25,994 bases of DNA, from positions 1 through 25,994 of the forward strand of contig CAYUIS010000065.1 of assembly GCA_964444825.1 (NCBI GenBank), read 5' to 3'. Shown in pieces: positions 23,852-25,994 of the stretch; positions within the stretch are counted from its first letter, which is position 1; each line of letters begins with the position of its first letter. Position numbers and translations under genes: made by a program. This DNA is from CAYUIS01 sp964444825 (lineage in GTDB: Bacteria; Chloroflexota; Anaerolineae; B4-G1). The notes beneath the pieces are model-generated. The model searched no databases. It worked only from the letters and a program-made list of their open reading frames with translations, and had not been told where the DNA came from.

Positions 23852-25624
23852 ATGAAAAGAAGCCGAGTCCTTGTCTTTACTCTTCTTCTTGGGGCTGGCT
23901 GTGCTGGTCTCCAGCCGCTGCCCGTTGAGCCAACTGCCCTTCCACCTTTGCCTCCGGCTACGTTGGTCCCATCGCCCACCTCCACTCCGTCAGCCCTCTC
24001 TGCGGCGCCCGAGGAGGTGATCGCTGGAGAGCCGGCGCCCGCCCAGCCGCCGCCCGTGGAGGATTACGCTGGACTGCCGCTGCCCACCGACCGGGGTGAG
24101 TTCTTCTCGGCCTCCGGAGCCTGCGCGATCTGTCACACGCGGTTGGTGGACGCTGGTGGCGCCGACGTGTCGATCGATGCATTCTGGCGTTCTACAATGA
24201 TGGCCAACGCGGCCCGCGATCCCTATTGGCAGGCCGCCGTGCGCGAGGAGGTGTTGGATCATCCTGCCCTGGGGGCCGTCATCGAGGATACGTGCGCCAA
24301 GTGCCATATGCCGATGGCCCGCTTCACCGCCGTGACGGCGGGCGGGCAGGGTGACGTGCTGGACGGTGGCTTTCTGGAGGCAGGCCACGAGTTTCACGGA
24401 TTGGCGCTGGATGGCGTCTCGTGCACGCTGTGCCACCAGGTCGAGGAGGACAACTTTGGCGAGGTCGAGGGCTTTAGTGGCGGCTACGTGGTCGACCCGG
24501 ATCTGCCGGCCGGCGAGCGGCTGAACTATGGTCCGTTCCCCGTGGCCAAGGCCCGGGCCGCCGAGATGCAGATGGCGTCGGGCTTTTGGCCGACCGAGTC
24601 GATCCACGTGGAGCAGGCCGAGCTGTGCGCCACGTGCCACACCCTCTATACCCCCTACGTGGACGCCAAGGGACAGGTAGCGGGCGAGTTTCCCGAACAG
24701 ACGCCCTACCTGGAGTGGCGCCACAGCGACTATGCGGATGGAATAGCCTGCCAGGACTGCCATATGCCCCTGGCGCAGGGTAAGGTACAGCTCTCGATGA
24801 CGGGCGGCCCGGCCCGCGGACCGTTCTTCCGGCACGACTTTGTCGGGGGGAACGTCTTTATGCTGGACGTCCTGAACACCTTTGGTCCCAACATCGGGGT
24901 GACGGCGGGGAGCGAGGGTTTCTTTGCCACGCGGGAACGGGCGCTGGATCAGATCGGCCAGCGCACCGCCAGCGTTGATATCGAGTCGGCGACGCTGGCG
25001 GACGGGCGGCTGACGGCGGTCGTGTCGGTCGAGAGCCAGGTGGGGCACAAGTTCCCCTCCGGCTTCCCCTCCCGCCGGGCGTGGCTACACGTCACCGTGG
25101 TGGACGCTGGTGACCGGATCGTTTTCGAGTCCGGCGCCTTTGGCCCCGACGGGTTCATCGATGGCAACGACAACGATGCCGACGCCGCCGCCTACGAATC
25201 CCATTACACCACCATCGTCAGTCCCGACCAGGTGCAGGTCTACGAGGCGATCATGAGGAACACCGAGGAGGGCGTGACGACGGCGCTGTTGGAGGCGGCT
25301 GAGTACGTCAAGGACAACCGGCTGCTGCCGGCGGGCTTTGACAAGGAGACCGCCCCGGCCGACGTCGGGGTGTACGGGGAAGCAGCGAGCGACGCGGATT
25401 TCCAGGGTGGCGGCGATAGGGTGGAGGTCGTGATCGCCGTTGGAGACGCGCAGGGACCGTTTGTCGTCACCGCCGAGCTGCTCTACCAATCGATCGGCTA
25501 TCGCTGGGCGCAGAATATGCAACGCCACGAAGCGGACGAGATCACCCGGTTTATGGGATACTACTGGGCTGTGCCCAATATCCCGGCGGTCGTCGCCAGT
25601 GTTACGCTCAAGGTGGAGGACTGA
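23852..25624 (+). CDS. Pentaheme c-type cytochrome, probable lipoprotein
   Basis: 590 aa; ATG 23852 has AGGAGG four bases upstream, and an earlier in-frame GTG/ATG region adds only a few residues before the signal. Signal peptide MKRSRVLVFTLLLGAGC suggests lipid attachment at Cys17, although the -3 residue is Gly rather than the usual Leu. A Pro-rich tether covers about residues 20-70. Five CxxCH haem sites are seen: C91-A-I-C-H95, C148-A-K-C-H152, C191-T-L-C-H195, C259-A-T-C-H263 and C300-Q-D-C-H304, in a layout like cytochrome c554-type proteins. Residues about 370-590 are a haem-free beta-rich domain (GHKFPSGFPSRRAWLHVTVV). It probably carries electrons outside the membrane. Its donor and acceptor are unknown. 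Three bases separate it from the next cytochrome gene. Confidence 0.85.
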   Translation: MKRSRVLVFTLLLGAGCAGLQPLPVEPTALPPLPPATLVPSPTSTPSALSAAPEEVIAGEPAPAQPPPVEDYAGLPLPTDRGEFFSASGACAICHTRLVDAGGADVSIDAFWRSTMMANAARDPYWQAAVREEVLDHPALGAVIEDTCAKCHMPMARFTAVTAGGQGDVLDGGFLEAGHEFHGLALDGVSCTLCHQVEEDNFGEVEGFSGGYVVDPDLPAGERLNYGPFPVAKARAAEMQMASGFWPTESIHVEQAELCATCHTLYTPYVDAKGQVAGEFPEQTPYLEWRHSDYADGIACQDCHMPLAQGKVQLSMTGGPARGPFFRHDFVGGNVFMLDVLNTFGPNIGVTAGSEGFFATRERALDQIGQRTASVDIESATLADGRLTAVVSVESQVGHKFPSGFPSRRAWLHVTVVDAGDRIVFESGAFGPDGFIDGNDNDADAAAYESHYTTIVSPDQVQVYEAIMRNTEEGVTTALLEAAEYVKDNRLLPAGFDKETAPADVGVYGEAASDADFQGGGDRVEVVIAVGDAQGPFVVTAELLYQSIGYRWAQNMQRHEADEITRFMGYYWAVPNIPAVVASVTLKVED

Positions 25625-25627
25625 ATC

Positions 25628-25963
25628 GTGGAAGACACCGCAAAAGAATCGACAAACAGGCGGGGCAATGGCCGCCGGCGCGGAAATCGGCTTTCGTGGA
25701 TCCTGGTCGTGGCGTTGGGAGTGCTCGTATTGATCGTCGTCTCTGCGATCAGCGGGTGCAGCAGCAAACCGCCCGCCCAACTGGTCGAGGAGCAGTGTGT
25801 GGGGTGCCACGCCCTGACCATTCTGGAGAGCAGCCGTAAGAGCCCTGAGGATTGGGAGGCCACGGTAACCCGTATGGTGGAAATTGGCGCAAAGCTCAAC
25901 GAGCAGCAGGCCGAAGGGGTGATCGCGTATCTGAGCGAGACCTATGGGGTCGATGGGCCGTAG
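25628..25963 (+). CDS. Small monoheme cytochrome c, membrane-anchored or lipoprotein
   Basis: 111 aa; GTG 25628 with GGAGGA inside the end of the preceding gene. A basic N-terminus (NRRGNGRRRGNR) precedes one hydrophobic helix (LSWILVVALGVLVLIVVSAI) ending in I-S-G-C44, a good lipobox. The mature domain has one haem site, C57-V-G-C-H61, then a W-x3-V-x-R-M pattern with Met83 as a likely sixth haem ligand, and a closing IAYLSETYG. This resembles the small haem domains of quinohaemoprotein-type or class I cytochromes. Three bases separate it from the pentaheme gene, so the two are co-transcribed and probably exchange electrons. Confidence 0.8.
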   Translation: MEDTAKESTNRRGNGRRRGNRLSWILVVALGVLVLIVVSAISGCSSKPPAQLVEEQCVGCHALTILESSRKSPEDWEATVTRMVEIGAKLNEQQAEGVIAYLSETYGVDGP

Positions 25964-25994
25964 AAGTTATGTTGGGTCACGATGGGCGCCGTGA

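Noticed and set aside
25970..25994. Possible start of a next gene at the right edge
   Set aside because: An ATG is followed by eight open codons, but there is no ribosome site and too little sequence to judge.
1..25994. CRISPR arrays, tRNA or rRNA genes
   Set aside because: No regularly spaced short direct repeats, cloverleaf-like sequences or rRNA stretches were recognised by eye. A dedicated scan was not possible.

Overview
The window looks like a chromosomal piece of a high-GC, uncultivated Chloroflexota bacterium, probably Anaerolineae-like. This is inferred from gene content and style: YfhO-type and GT39 membrane proteins with added beta domains, secreted proteins ending in a YLPL(V/I)L(K/R)GY tail, secreted ADP-ribosylglycohydrolase fusions, many GTG starts with strong AGGAGG ribosome sites, and dispersed GTCATTGCGAG palindromes. 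No rRNA, tRNA or CRISPR array was seen.

Region 1 (1-6671, + strand) holds three ADP-ribosylglycohydrolase-type genes. The first is cut by the window edge and only its C-terminal half is visible. The second is a secreted fusion of a glycohydrolase, a PKD domain and a right-handed beta-helix. The third is a 732-aa intracellular-looking protein whose C-terminal half is a close paralogue of the first gene. The gaps contain palindromic repeats. One of these is a 153-bp MITE-like element inserted, with a 4-bp target duplication, into the end of another repeat.

Region 2 (about 6.7-20.9 kb) is an envelope block. Its core is a leaderless-looking minus-strand operon (YfhO-family protein, GT39 glycosyltransferase, O-antigen-ligase/TPR fusion) and a divergent second YfhO-family gene. 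At each end, in opposite orientation, sits a two-gene module: a secreted repeat protein followed by a ~95-aa secreted protein, with the TAG stop of the first fused to the Shine-Dalgarno of the second. The whole ~14 kb is bracketed by direct repeats of the 3' end of the next gene (20883-22151). One end carries the intact gene and the other only a 3'-terminal fragment. This resembles a genomic island inserted at a gene end, although no integrase is present. A plausible joint role is making and glycosylating surface proteins.

Region 3 (20883-25963) has the conserved gene of unknown function with a consensus-like promoter, then a ceramidase/CREST-family membrane hydrolase bracketed by inverted copies of a ~120-bp repeat, then a pentaheme cytochrome c lipoprotein gene and a tightly linked monoheme cytochrome c gene, likely an extracytoplasmic electron-transfer pair.

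All assignments come from reading translations and motifs by eye. No database search was run.
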